A stretch of 20,678 nucleotides of DNA from CAZCBJ01 sp964496705 (lineage in GTDB: Bacteria > Chloroflexota > Anaerolineae > Anaerolineales > Anaerolineaceae), in assembly GCA_964496705.1 (NCBI GenBank), contig CAZCBJ010000052.1:1-20678 (forward strand), given 5' to 3'. Positions 6,718 through 15,191 of the stretch are shown piece after piece. Each line of letters begins with the position of its first letter. The first letter of the stretch is position 1. Below the pieces are notes generated by a model. The model was not told where the DNA came from and made no database searches. It worked only from the letters and a program-made list of their open reading frames with translations. Position numbers and translations under genes: made by a program.

Positions 6718-8136
6718 ATGCGCGTTGCCGGTCATCTTTTTGAAATCATGTCGCCCGCTGAAGTGGAGATCATCCACCGTAATGCTTTGCGCATCCTGGC
6801 GGAAATTGGTCTGGAAATTCAAAACCAGTCCTTGTTGAATGCCCTGAAGCAGGCGGGGTGCAGCGTGGATTTGTCGGCGCAGCGGGCGCGCTTCCCGGCA
6901 GTTCTGGTGGAGCGCTTCATCGCCGACGCTGAAAAATTTGATTGGCAGCAGATGACCCCCTCGGTGGCGGGCAGCGCCGGGGTCTACCACGGCATGTATC
7001 ACGATCCGCACAGTAATCAACTGGTTGACTGGAACGAAACGCATCTGTCCGATTATTTCGCGTTGGCTGCCCACCTGTCAAATATCCAGGGCGCGTCCAT
7101 GCTGGGCTGCCGGCTGCCGTGCCCCTCGGCGTTGGAGCCGCTCTACGAGCGCCTGTACTGCTGGAAATACGGCGCACATGAGGGCAGCTCGATCTATCTG
7201 GATGAAATTTGCCCTTACCTGCTGGAACTCTACCAGTTGCGCGCGGACATGCTGGGCAAGCCGCTCAACGAGGTTTTCCGTGGAACGGTGTACCTGGTGC
7301 CGGCGCTGCGCCTGGGCGTGCACGAGGCGTATCAGGTGGCCTGGTTCTGGAAGAAGGGCATTCGCGTGGGGATTGGCGATATGTACGCGCTGGGCGCCAA
7401 CGCGCCGGTGACGCTGGCGGGAGCAGTGACGCTCAACCTGGCCGAGCAGCTTGCGCTGCGTATCCTCGATTGGGCGCTGTGGGGGACGAGAAATCTGCAC
7501 CTGGGTGGGTCGCTGTCGGTGATGGACATGCGCTCGATGATCTATCCCTACGGTCGCCCGGAAATGGCGGTGACCAACATGATGATGGCTCAGATGGCGC
7601 GCCATTACGGGGCGGCCTTTCACGGACATGCCGGTTTGAGCGATGCCAAACTGCCCTCGGTGGAGGCTGGTTATCAGAAGGCTTTGACCGCCATTCCCAC
7701 CCTGTTGGCAACGGGCAGCTTCTCGATGGACGCCGGATTGCTGTCCATCGATGAAGTGTGCTCAGCAGTGCAGTTGGTGCTGGATGATGAATTTTTGTCG
7801 GCATTGAAACGATTCGCGCATCAGTTCGAAGTGAGCGATGAGAGCATCGGCTTCGAGACCATCCTCGAGGCTGGCCCAGCCGGGCAATATCTGGATAAAG
7901 AACATACCGTGCGTTATCTGCGCAAGGAGCACTGGCAGCCGGGATTGTGGTCGCGCGAGATGTTGCGGCCCTGGTTGGAGGCGGGTGGCGGGATCGATGC
8001 TGACCGCGCGCGCCAGAAGGCATTGGATATCATCGCCAAACCGAAACAGACCTTTTTAAGCGAAGATCAAGCGAAAGCCATCCAGGCGGTCATCCGCCAT
8101 GCCGAAGGCCATCTCAACGGAGCAATCAGACCTTAA
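6718..8136 (+). CDS. Trimethylamine methyltransferase (MttB) family protein, non-pyrrolysine (COG5598)
   Basis: This 472-residue protein matches the MttB superfamily in length and in the N-terminal pattern, with EVEIIHRNALRILAEIGLEI around residues 15-34. A Gly-rich segment reads LHLGGSLSVMDMRSMIYPYG (about 260-280). It is read through without any in-frame TAG, so it is not a pyrrolysine-type MttB. Characterised non-Pyl members act on quaternary amines such as glycine betaine and pass the methyl group to a corrinoid protein. The start at ATG 6718 is chosen for its GGAG 5 nt upstream; an in-frame TTG at 6658 would lie inside the -35 box and is excluded. The stop codon overlaps the ribosome binding site of the GH4 gene, so the two are co-expressed. 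No corrinoid protein or reactivase is encoded nearby, so the acceptor and even the reaction remain open. Confidence 0.85.
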   Translation: MRVAGHLFEIMSPAEVEIIHRNALRILAEIGLEIQNQSLLNALKQAGCSVDLSAQRARFPAVLVERFIADAEKFDWQQMTPSVAGSAGVYHGMYHDPHSNQLVDWNETHLSDYFALAAHLSNIQGASMLGCRLPCPSALEPLYERLYCWKYGAHEGSSIYLDEICPYLLELYQLRADMLGKPLNEVFRGTVYLVPALRLGVHEAYQVAWFWKKGIRVGIGDMYALGANAPVTLAGAVTLNLAEQLALRILDWALWGTRNLHLGGSLSVMDMRSMIYPYGRPEMAVTNMMMAQMARHYGAAFHGHAGLSDAKLPSVEAGYQKALTAIPTLLATGSFSMDAGLLSIDEVCSAVQLVLDDEFLSALKRFAHQFEVSDESIGFETILEAGPAGQYLDKEHTVRYLRKEHWQPGLWSREMLRPWLEAGGGIDADRARQKALDIIAKPKQTFLSEDQAKAIQAVIRHAEGHLNGAIRP

Positions 8137-8147
8137 GGAGCATGAAT

Positions 8148-9464
8148 ATGAAAAAAACAATAGTGATTTTGGGTGTTGGATCCACCTACTTCACCCGCGG
8201 GATCGTGGAAAGCCTGATCACCAAGGGCGGTGAGTGGGATGTGCGCATGGTGGATATTGATGAGCAGGCGCTGGATATCGCTGTCAACCTGGGCAAGCGG
8301 TTGGTCGAAGCCTACGATGCCAATGTGACCGTGATGGGCTCCACCGATCGTTGCGAGGTTCTGCCGGGGGCGCACGCGGTCACCTCGACCATCGGTGTGG
8401 GCGGGCGGCGCGCCTGGGAAAAGGACGTGACCATCTTTCGCCAGTTCAATGTCTATCAGTCCACCGGCGACACCTACGGCGCGGGCGGCGTCTCGCGCGC
8501 GCTGCGCATGATCCCGGTGCTGGTGGACGTGGCCAGGGATATCGAACGCCTGTGCCCCAATGCGCTGTTTATTAACTTTTCCAACCCGTTGACCGTCAAC
8601 GTCAGCGCCATCGCCCGCGAGACCAAGGTGCGGGTGGCCGGATTGTGTTACGGGGTGAGCTGGTACCAGCATTACCTGGCGCGCTTGATCGAGGTACCAT
8701 TCGAAAAACTGCTGGCCAAGGCGATTGGCGTGAATCACTTCACCTGGATCACCGAGTTGATGTATGAAGGTCAGGACGCCTGGCCGATGGTGCGCGAAGC
8801 GCTCAAGCGCAAGCCCGAACAATTGGAGCACAACCGCTACACCTGGGAGTTGTTCCGCATGTTTGATGCCTTCCCCTGCGTGGGCGACGGGCACATTTGC
8901 GAATTCATCCCCGGCTGGCAGGGCAAGGGCGATTATTACGGCAAAACCTTTGGCATCGATGCCGGGCATGCTTTTGAAGAGTATGCGGCTGGCTTTGATC
9001 GTATCTATGATGAAATGGCGGACCAGGCTTACGGGCGGGCGCCGGTCACCCGCCGCATTGACGACCCGGCAGCCGCCGAGGTTTTCCGCGATGAAGACCT
9101 GTTCATTGATGTGCTCAACGCCGCGATGGGTGAGATGGAGATCGAGCGCACCGTGAACCTGCCGAATTACGGGCAGGCAACCAACCTGCCGGCCGGCGCG
9201 GTGTTGGAAGCCACCACGCTGATCAATGGGCTGGGTTTCCACCCGCTGGCTTTTGGCGCACTGCCGCCCGGTATCACCGCCATCCTGCTGCGCATCATCG
9301 GCACGCAGGAATTGACGGTGGAAGCCGCGCTGAAAGCTGACCGCAAGCTGGTTGAACAGGCGCTGCTGGCAGGCATGACGGTCAGCACCGAAGATGAAGC
9401 CCGGCGCATGACGGACGTGATCCTGGAAACCCACCGCGAATATCTGCCGCGTTTCCATTCATAA
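8148..9464 (+). CDS. Glycoside hydrolase family 4 enzyme (NAD- and metal-dependent glycosidase)
   Basis: This 438-residue cytoplasmic enzyme is expected to cleave an alpha- or beta-glycoside by GH4 redox-elimination chemistry with NAD and Mn2+. The Rossmann motif VILGVGSTYF lies at residues 7-16 with the acidic DID after strand 2 (36-38). NFSNPLTV (143-150) matches the family Asn-Pro. Cys167 in GLCYG and His197 in GVNHF correspond to the two metal ligands. ATG 8148 is chosen over ATG 8142 because AAGGAG (8135-8140) is then 7 nt upstream. That AAGGAG overlaps the stop codon of the MttB-like gene. GH4 covers alpha-glucosidases, alpha-galactosidases, alpha-glucuronidases, alpha-galacturonidases and 6-phospho-glycosidases, and I cannot fix the substrate. 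Co-transcription with an MttB-like gene is unusual and may point to a modified sugar. Confidence 0.93.
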   Translation: MKKTIVILGVGSTYFTRGIVESLITKGGEWDVRMVDIDEQALDIAVNLGKRLVEAYDANVTVMGSTDRCEVLPGAHAVTSTIGVGGRRAWEKDVTIFRQFNVYQSTGDTYGAGGVSRALRMIPVLVDVARDIERLCPNALFINFSNPLTVNVSAIARETKVRVAGLCYGVSWYQHYLARLIEVPFEKLLAKAIGVNHFTWITELMYEGQDAWPMVREALKRKPEQLEHNRYTWELFRMFDAFPCVGDGHICEFIPGWQGKGDYYGKTFGIDAGHAFEEYAAGFDRIYDEMADQAYGRAPVTRRIDDPAAAEVFRDEDLFIDVLNAAMGEMEIERTVNLPNYGQATNLPAGAVLEATTLINGLGFHPLAFGALPPGITAILLRIIGTQELTVEAALKADRKLVEQALLAGMTVSTEDEARRMTDVILETHREYLPRFHS

Positions 9465-9531
9465 AGAGATATCCTTCAGGTTTTGGCGGACAATTCGCCC
9501 GACTTACTTGAATCAGGTTTCCTCCACAACA

Positions 9532-9576
9532 GACCCGGCCAGCGGGGAAAGGTCGGGTTCGCTTATTTCTTTTTTG
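9532..9576 (+). terminator. Intrinsic terminator after the GH4 gene
   Basis: GACCCGGCC (9532-9540) pairs with GGTCGGGTT (9551-9559), with two G-U pairs, around a 10-nt loop. The T-rich stretch CTTATTTCTTTTTT follows. It lies 68 nt after the GH4 stop codon and closes the MttB-GH4 transcript. Confidence 0.7.
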
Positions 9577-9624
9577 GCGGTAAAATGAGCGGATATTGTC
9601 CGGGACAGGCGACCGCCTGCGGGA

Positions 9625-10959
9625 GTGGATTTGGACCAACCCATCACGATGAAGCGCATTTTCGCCACCTGGTGGCCGCTGGCTGCCAGTTGGCTAATAA
9701 TGGCGCTGGAAGGTCCAGCGCAGTCGGCGATTGTGGCGCGCCTGCCGGATGCCAAGGTCAACCTGGCCGCGTTTGGTGGGGTGGTGTTCAGCCTGGCGCT
9801 GATCATCGAATCACCGATTTTGATGCTGCTTTCGGCCTCCACTGCTTTGAGCAAGGACTGGGACTCTTATCAGCGCATCCGCAAGTTCATGATGCTTGCC
9901 GGGGCAAGCCTGACCGGCCTGCATATACTGATTGTCTTCACGCCGTTGTATGAGCTGCTGGTGAAAGGGGTGATCGGCGTTCCGCCAGAAGTGATCGAAC
10001 CGGCGCGCCTCGGCCTGGCGATCATGATCCCCTGGACATGGGCCATCGCCTACCGTCGTTTTCACCAGGGCGTTCTGATCCGCTTTGGCTATTCGCGAGC
10101 GGTGGGCAAGGGCACCCTGGTGCGGTTAGTCGCCAACCTGGTTGTGCTGGCGAGCGGCTACCTGATCGGCAGCATCCCGGGCATTGTGGTGGCAACCAGC
10201 GCAATCATCGCCGGGGTTATCTCCGAGGCGGCGTATGTGGGGCTGGTGGTGCGGCCCATCCTCAAATATCCGCTGCGCCAGGCGCCGCCGGTGGACCCGG
10301 CCCTCAACTGGCGCTCTTTTTTCGCGTTTTATACCCCGCTGGCTTTGACCTCTTTGATTGGATTGCTGGCCAATCCCATCGGTAGCGCGGCAGTCAGCCG
10401 CATGCCGATGGCGCTTGAGTCGTTGGCGGTGTATCCGGTGGTGACGGGCTTCACCTTCATGGTGCGCAGCATGGGCATCGCATACAACGAGGTGGTGGTG
10501 GCTTTGATGGATGAGAAAGGCTCTTCACCTCATCTGCGGCGCTTCACGCTGGGTCTGGTGCTGATCACCAGCGCGTTCCTGCTCCTTTTTGCGGCTTCGC
10601 CGCTGTCCAGATTGTGGTTCCAGAAGGTGGTGGCGCTTTCGCCTGATTTGGCCGGGTTGGCGCGCAACGGACTGTGGCTGGTGCTGCCTTTGCCAGCGCT
10701 GAATGCGCTGCAATCCTGGTACACCGGAGCGATCATGTACGGACGCAAGACGCGCGGCATCACCGAAGCGGTGGTGGTCTTTCTGGTAAGCAGCGCGCTG
10801 TGCCTGGGGGCGGGGGTGGCCTGGGGCGGGTCGGCAGGCGTCTACATTGCGCTGGGCGGGCTAACGATCAGCAGCGCGGCGCAGACCATCTGGTTGTGGA
10901 AACGCAGCCGACCGGTGATGCGCCAGGTGAGTGTCCGCGACCGGCAGCCAGCCGTTTAG
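9625..10959 (+). CDS. Multi-span membrane transporter, MATE-like (MOP superfamily)
   Basis: This 444-residue integral membrane protein has about 12 hydrophobic spans and a repeated two-half layout. The N-terminal half contains WWPLAASWLIMALEGPAQSA and the second half contains YTPLALTSLIGLLANPIGSA, the same kind of inner-face start of a bundle. This internal symmetry and the size suit MATE/MOP-type exporters; some features also recall the ANKH-like group. I could not assign a substrate. The start is uncertain: GTG 9625 sits on GGGAG, while ATG 9649 (24 nt on) places the positive residues MKR directly before the first span but has no ribosome binding site. The gene comes after the GH4 terminator and overlaps the thioredoxin-CcdA gene tail to tail by 3 bp, so it is probably its own transcription unit. 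Export of a sugar product or small metabolite is a guess. Confidence 0.75.
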   Translation: MDLDQPITMKRIFATWWPLAASWLIMALEGPAQSAIVARLPDAKVNLAAFGGVVFSLALIIESPILMLLSASTALSKDWDSYQRIRKFMMLAGASLTGLHILIVFTPLYELLVKGVIGVPPEVIEPARLGLAIMIPWTWAIAYRRFHQGVLIRFGYSRAVGKGTLVRLVANLVVLASGYLIGSIPGIVVATSAIIAGVISEAAYVGLVVRPILKYPLRQAPPVDPALNWRSFFAFYTPLALTSLIGLLANPIGSAAVSRMPMALESLAVYPVVTGFTFMVRSMGIAYNEVVVALMDEKGSSPHLRRFTLGLVLITSAFLLLFAASPLSRLWFQKVVALSPDLAGLARNGLWLVLPLPALNALQSWYTGAIMYGRKTRGITEAVVVFLVSSALCLGAGVAWGGSAGVYIALGGLTISSAAQTIWLWKRSRPVMRQVSVRDRQPAV

Positions 10960-12404
10960 TGCTTGCGCCGCCGCGTCTTCACCGTGTTTTTACGGTGGCG
11001 GGCGGCCTCACTGCCGATCCAGATTCCGAAACGAGGCAGGATTCTGCGGTGCAGCACCAGGATCAGAATGGCCAGGCCAAAGGCGGCTGAAAAGATGATC
11101 AGAGAATTGGTCAGGCTGTTCATTATAGCTGGGTTGATGATCATCACCACCGCCAGGGTCATCATCAGCACACCACCGACCAACTTAAGAATTCTCCCCT
11201 GTTTTTCCTCCAGCCGGCTGGCGCGCAGGGTGAAGACAGCGGCCAGGAAGATAACCAGCTCATCGATCTGATAGATGACCATATACAACAGCAGCAGCAG
11301 GCCAAATTGAGCCGGGCTGGCTTGATTGGCGGTGAGCAGGTTGGTCCACAGCACCGGAAAGCCTGCCGTGCAGGAAAATTCCACCATCGAGACACCAAAC
11401 GCCAGCGCGACTGTGGCGGTGATCAACCCCCACAGCGACCCGCTGGAAGCTGCCAGGACATTGCGCATTTTTTGAACCAACCCTGGCTTATCTTTTTCTG
11501 CGATGGTCAGCGACACGCCTTCTTTGTACCAAAAATAATCTTTGATGTTGATGACTGCAAACACGAGTGCGATCAATGAAACGCCGAGTTGAATCCACTT
11601 GATATAGTTGATATAACTGAACAGGGTGAACAGACCGGCGATGAACACGGCGTATACCCCGGCAGTCACCGTCAGGAAAATGAGGCCGATGAGCAAAATC
11701 TTGCGGCGCGAACCGGTGTGCACCACCAGCGCCAGCAGCATGGTCAGCACCCAGATCGAGCAGGGATTGACGCCATCCACGAATGAAATCAACAGCGTGC
11801 TTAAAAAAAGGGATTGTTGATCCAGGTCAATCTTCCCGAAGAGCGGCAGGCTGATGATCTTGTCCGGTTTTTGCTCAACCGGCGGCGTCGGATTGGTTTC
11901 AGGGAGCGGGGTCGGTTCTTGACCGGCAACATAGCTGCCGGGGTCAGGGCAGCCGTTGAGCAGGCAGGTCTGCACTGTTTCTTCCACTTGCTGCGCGATG
12001 ACCTCGTTCCAACCCACCCAGTACTGCTGACCGATGAAAGTGGTCGGCACGGCGGTGGGCTCAAAACCGTAATTTTTTCCCAGGCGCTTCAGCTCGTCGC
12101 GGTTTTCTTCACTGTACCAGACCTCAAAGGAGCGTACTTGAAGCGAAGGGTATTTGCGGGTCAGCTCTTCCAGGAATGGTTTGGCTTCGGCGCAGTGCGG
12201 GCAGCCGTCGCCCCAAAAGAAATATATGATAGGCTGGCTCTGCTGAGGGAGTGGGATAGCATCAGCTGAGTGGGAAGGTTTCCAGGCCAAACCAAACACG
12301 ACAAGTATAAACAAGGCTAACTGGCGGATCTTCTTTGGGAAAGGAATGATCATGGATGGTTTTACGGATTTCCTTGGGTCGCGTGGTGCAGAATGTATCG
12401 CCAT
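10956..12404 (-). CDS. Thioredoxin-like domain fused to CcdA/DsbD-type membrane domain
   Basis: The protein starts with a hydrophobic segment (QLALFILVVFGLA) that may be a signal peptide or anchor. A thioredoxin/glutaredoxin-like domain follows, with active site GDGCPHCAEAK and the cis-proline stretch AVPTTFIG. A Pro/Thr/Glu-rich linker leads to a six-span CcdA/DsbD-like domain with VDGVNPCSIWVL in the first span and EFSCTAGFPVLW in a later one. These give the Cys pair used to pass electrons across the membrane. The likely role is to supply reducing power to extracytoplasmic thiols. Start choice is uncertain: ATG 12404 has AGGA about 10 nt upstream, ATG 12353 gives the neatest signal peptide, and ATG 12434 is the longest. 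The C-terminus is very basic (KTRRRKH). Its place in a sugar island looks incidental. Confidence 0.85.
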   Translation of the reverse strand: MAIHSAPRDPRKSVKPSMIIPFPKKIRQLALFILVVFGLAWKPSHSADAIPLPQQSQPIIYFFWGDGCPHCAEAKPFLEELTRKYPSLQVRSFEVWYSEENRDELKRLGKNYGFEPTAVPTTFIGQQYWVGWNEVIAQQVEETVQTCLLNGCPDPGSYVAGQEPTPLPETNPTPPVEQKPDKIISLPLFGKIDLDQQSLFLSTLLISFVDGVNPCSIWVLTMLLALVVHTGSRRKILLIGLIFLTVTAGVYAVFIAGLFTLFSYINYIKWIQLGVSLIALVFAVINIKDYFWYKEGVSLTIAEKDKPGLVQKMRNVLAASSGSLWGLITATVALAFGVSMVEFSCTAGFPVLWTNLLTANQASPAQFGLLLLLYMVIYQIDELVIFLAAVFTLRASRLEEKQGRILKLVGGVLMMTLAVVMIINPAIMNSLTNSLIIFSAAFGLAILILVLHRRILPRFGIWIGSEAARHRKNTVKTRRRKH

Positions 12405-12479
12405 TATACAGGCTTCCTGTAGCAATTTCCTCATAAAATGATGAAAGTTTGAAATCTATGCCTGTTTGCTTGATCTCGT

Positions 12480-12507
12480 AGGATTTGATAGTCAGTTATC
12501 AAATCCT
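12480..12507. repeat. Perfect 11-bp inverted repeat upstream of the aminotransferase gene
   Basis: AGGATTTGATA (12480-12490) and TATCAAATCCT (12497-12507) are exact complements around GTCAGT. It lies 65 nt before the aminotransferase start and 75 nt from the thioredoxin-CcdA start, inside a divergent intergenic region. No T run follows on either strand, so it is more likely a regulator binding site or leader hairpin than a terminator. Confidence 0.55.
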
Positions 12508-12572
12508 CATATTGGTGCAATCTCTTGTAGTAAGATTAAACCAATTTCACCCATGAAGTAAGGAGAAGAATT

Positions 12573-13802
12573 ATGGCAGAATGGAAAGTGCCTTACAGCA
12601 GTATCTCCAACCGTTTCAACCAGGAAGAAGCTGAAGCCTTGCTGCGCGTGATCCAGCAGGATGTATTATCGAAAGGCCCCACCGCGCGCCAGTTCGAAGA
12701 GAAATTTGCTGCACGCATCAGCGCTAAGCATGCGCTGGCAACTTCGTCCTGCACCACCGCATTGTTCCTTTCCGGGCAGATTCTGGGTTTGCAGGAAGGC
12801 GACGAGGTGATCACCACCCCGCAGACCTTCTGGGTGACCACCTGGCCGATGCTGGTGCGGAAGTGTAAAATCCGTTTTGCCGATATTGAGCCCAACAGTC
12901 TGAACATCGACCCTTCCAAAATTGAGCCGCTGGTGACGGAGAAGACCAAAGCCATCTATGTGGTGCATCACGGCGGGCAGGCGGTGGATATGGACCCGGT
13001 GATGGCGGTGGCGCGAAAATACAATCTGCGCGTGGTGGAGGACTGCGCTCACGCCCCCGGTGCGCTTTACAAAGGAAGGTGTGTGGGCACCATCGGTGAT
13101 GTCGGTTGTTTCTCTTTTCACTCGCTGAAAAACATGACCACCGGCGAGGGTGGGATGCTGGTGACCAATGACGACGAGTTGTACCGTTATGCCGAGCCGT
13201 TGGGGACGATCCACATGTACGGAGAGATGGTGGAGCGCGAGGACAAGACCATCGGTCCTTATCGCGAACCAGCCTATTACAAGGATTGGCATGCCAAACA
13301 GTCGTTCAATAATGACTATGTCAACGCCACTTTCGAGGTGGGCAACAATTATCGGATGAGCGAGCTTCAGGCAGCTGTCGGGCTGGTGCAATTGGAGAAG
13401 CTGGACAGGTTGAACGAGCGGCGCAGGGAGATTGGCCGCCGCCTGAACGAGGGGTTGAGCGGGCTGCGCGGGATCACCCTGCAGGTGGAGCAGCCGTATG
13501 CTTATCACATCTACCACCTGTACACCTTCTTTTATCATTCGGAAGTTGTTGGCGCCTCCAAGGACGATTTCATTCGCTATATGGAACAGGAAGAAGGGGT
13601 GAAAATTGACATCCGCTATTTCCCGGTGCATCTGCTGGCCGAATTCCGCGCCCTGGGGCACCGTTTTGGCGAATGTCCGGTGGCGGAAAGGCAGTATTTT
13701 GAGCACCAAATTCAATTGCCGATTTATGATCATCTCACCGAGGCGCAGATTGAGCACATGATTCAGGCAGTTCGCCGCACTGTCCAAAAACTGAGCAAAT
13801 AA
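12573..13802 (+). CDS. DegT/DnrJ/EryC1/StrS family PLP-dependent sugar aminotransferase
   Basis: This 409-residue cytoplasmic enzyme has the fold-type I aminotransferase core. It has the phosphate-binding region SSCTTALFLS (about 59-68), then VVEDCAHAPGA with the PLP-ring Asp at about 157, and FHSLKNMTTGEGG with the Schiff-base Lys at about 186. Family members usually transaminate keto groups of nucleotide-linked sugars using glutamate. AAGGAG lies upstream of ATG 12573 at good spacing. The gene is followed after 34 nt by a GH30-like glycosidase and then a GH3 enzyme, an odd setting because DegT enzymes normally sit in antibiotic-sugar or surface-polysaccharide clusters. Here it could act on a free or oxidised sugar from glycan breakdown, or the group could remodel a glycan. 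A dehydrogenase that would make the keto-sugar is not visible. Confidence 0.92.
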   Translation: MAEWKVPYSSISNRFNQEEAEALLRVIQQDVLSKGPTARQFEEKFAARISAKHALATSSCTTALFLSGQILGLQEGDEVITTPQTFWVTTWPMLVRKCKIRFADIEPNSLNIDPSKIEPLVTEKTKAIYVVHHGGQAVDMDPVMAVARKYNLRVVEDCAHAPGALYKGRCVGTIGDVGCFSFHSLKNMTTGEGGMLVTNDDELYRYAEPLGTIHMYGEMVEREDKTIGPYREPAYYKDWHAKQSFNNDYVNATFEVGNNYRMSELQAAVGLVQLEKLDRLNERRREIGRRLNEGLSGLRGITLQVEQPYAYHIYHLYTFFYHSEVVGASKDDFIRYMEQEEGVKIDIRYFPVHLLAEFRALGHRFGECPVAERQYFEHQIQLPIYDHLTEAQIEHMIQAVRRTVQKLSK

Positions 13803-13836
13803 GCGGCTGTATTCAGTTACCAAGAAGGAGGTTCAC

Positions 13837-15165
13837 ATGGGACACCCGGGCATGATGGCCAATGTGCGGGTGGATGCTGACCGCACCCACCAGTTCATCG
13901 AAGGGTTCGGGGTCAATATCAACGCCAAATGCTGGCAGGCAGGCAGGCTGGCGCCATTGGTGGATTTATTGATCGACGACCTGGGCGTGACGCATTTCCG
14001 AGTGGATATCTGGGGAAAGTCCAACTGGATCGATCCGGACAACTCTCTGGGGCCCACTTCTCTCTTTGAAGTCAATCTCGCAGCCATCTATCAGGGGAAT
14101 GTCTTTCAAGACGGCTTTGGTCTGATGCGTCATCTCAACCGCAGAGGAATCCAGCCCTACCTGGCCTGCAGCGGCGACGTGCCGGGCTGGATGCTGGGGC
14201 AGGATGGGAAAACACTGGTGGATTTCGAGGCCTTTTCCAGCATGCTGGTCTCGCTGGTGGATTGGGCGCGGCGGCGCGAAAACATCCATTTCAATCTGCT
14301 GGGCCCGCTCAACGAAACCGATATCGGCAGCCCTGAAGGACCGACGCTAGCTCCCCAGGGTTTTGTCCAAGTATGCGAGCTGCTGGTTGAAAAGCTTAGA
14401 GAAAGGGGATGGGGGGATATCCGACTGGTGGTGCCGGAGCAGGCTCATTTCGATGAAAAATACCTTCAGGTATTGACCGCCAGCAGCAAGCTGCGCGGGA
14501 AGATAGCCGCCTTCGGCATGCATGATTACGCGGATTATGACTCTGAAAGATACGCGCAGGTGGTGAACACGGTCAGAGCCAGCGCGTATGCGGATGTGCC
14601 GCTGTGGATGACTGAATACGGCGACCTGGATCAGAGCGGTGAGCGCGAGTGGTATGTGGCTTGGGCGATGACCTCGCGCCTACTGGATCAACTCACCGCC
14701 GGTTTCAGCGCGGCGCTGGTCTGGGATGCATTTGACAATTACCATGATCATGACGAAGCCTGGACCATCTACGGGCTGATCCGCACCGGCTTGAGGGCAT
14801 ATACGCCCAAGAAACGTTATTATGCTCAAAAACAGGTCTTCCGCCATGTGCGCCCGGGATTTGTGCGGCTGGCCGTGACCTGCGAGCCGCGCGAACTGCG
14901 CCTTTTGGCATTTGCCAGCCCCGACCGGCGCCAGTTGACGCTGGTGGGGATGAATACCGGGTGCGAGCCTTTGCGCGCCAATATTCAGCTCAGCGGCTTT
15001 CCGCCCGAATTGATGGAGGCGCGCGCCGCATACCACCGCACCACTGAGAGCGAAAATTGTCACTGCATTGGCAGCATTCCCATGCGGGGCGGCAACTGGC
15101 CCTTTACCGGGCTGGATGTAGATATTCCACCCGCCTGCATCTTCACCATCACCACCTCTGCGTAG
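13837..15165 (+). CDS. GH30-like retaining glycoside hydrolase (clan GH-A)
   Basis: This 442-residue protein opens with HQFIEGFGVNIN, close to the Q-x-I-x-GFG start of GH30 enzymes. A TIM barrel follows, then a C-terminal beta-rich domain from about residue 335. The likely acid/base is Glu160 in LLGPLNETDIG and the likely nucleophile Glu260 in LWMTEYGD, at the ends of strands 4 and 7 as in clan GH-A. There is no signal peptide, so it probably acts in the cytoplasm on imported oligosaccharides. AAGGAGG lies just before ATG 13837. It is the middle gene of a three-gene run with the aminotransferase and GH3. GH30 includes glucosylceramidase, beta-1,6-glucanase, xylanase and fucosidase or galactanase activities. 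The specificity cannot be read here, and a related GH39/GH79-like family is possible. Confidence 0.75.
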   Translation: MGHPGMMANVRVDADRTHQFIEGFGVNINAKCWQAGRLAPLVDLLIDDLGVTHFRVDIWGKSNWIDPDNSLGPTSLFEVNLAAIYQGNVFQDGFGLMRHLNRRGIQPYLACSGDVPGWMLGQDGKTLVDFEAFSSMLVSLVDWARRRENIHFNLLGPLNETDIGSPEGPTLAPQGFVQVCELLVEKLRERGWGDIRLVVPEQAHFDEKYLQVLTASSKLRGKIAAFGMHDYADYDSERYAQVVNTVRASAYADVPLWMTEYGDLDQSGEREWYVAWAMTSRLLDQLTAGFSAALVWDAFDNYHDHDEAWTIYGLIRTGLRAYTPKKRYYAQKQVFRHVRPGFVRLAVTCEPRELRLLAFASPDRRQLTLVGMNTGCEPLRANIQLSGFPPELMEARAAYHRTTESENCHCIGSIPMRGGNWPFTGLDVDIPPACIFTITTSA

Positions 15166-15191
15166 AATCCATATGTAACAAAGGAGACGAT

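Noticed and set aside
6718..8136. Pyrrolysine-containing MttB
   Set aside because: There is no in-frame TAG in the gene, so amber decoding is not involved.
8133..9458. 441-codon open frame on the minus strand opposite the GH4 gene
   Set aside because: It is a mirror of GC-rich codon use in a clear GH4 gene. The translation is His/Gln/Gly-rich without any recognisable domain, and there is no promoter or ribosome binding site.
12666..13823. 385-codon open frame on the minus strand opposite the aminotransferase gene
   Set aside because: The plus strand encodes an intact DegT enzyme with catalytic residues. The antisense product has no family features.
15057..15191. Longer 587-residue version of the GH3 protein
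   Set aside because: It overlaps the GH30-like gene and has no ribosome binding site, whereas ATG 15192 has AAAGGAGA upstream and starts with a typical GH3 N-terminus.
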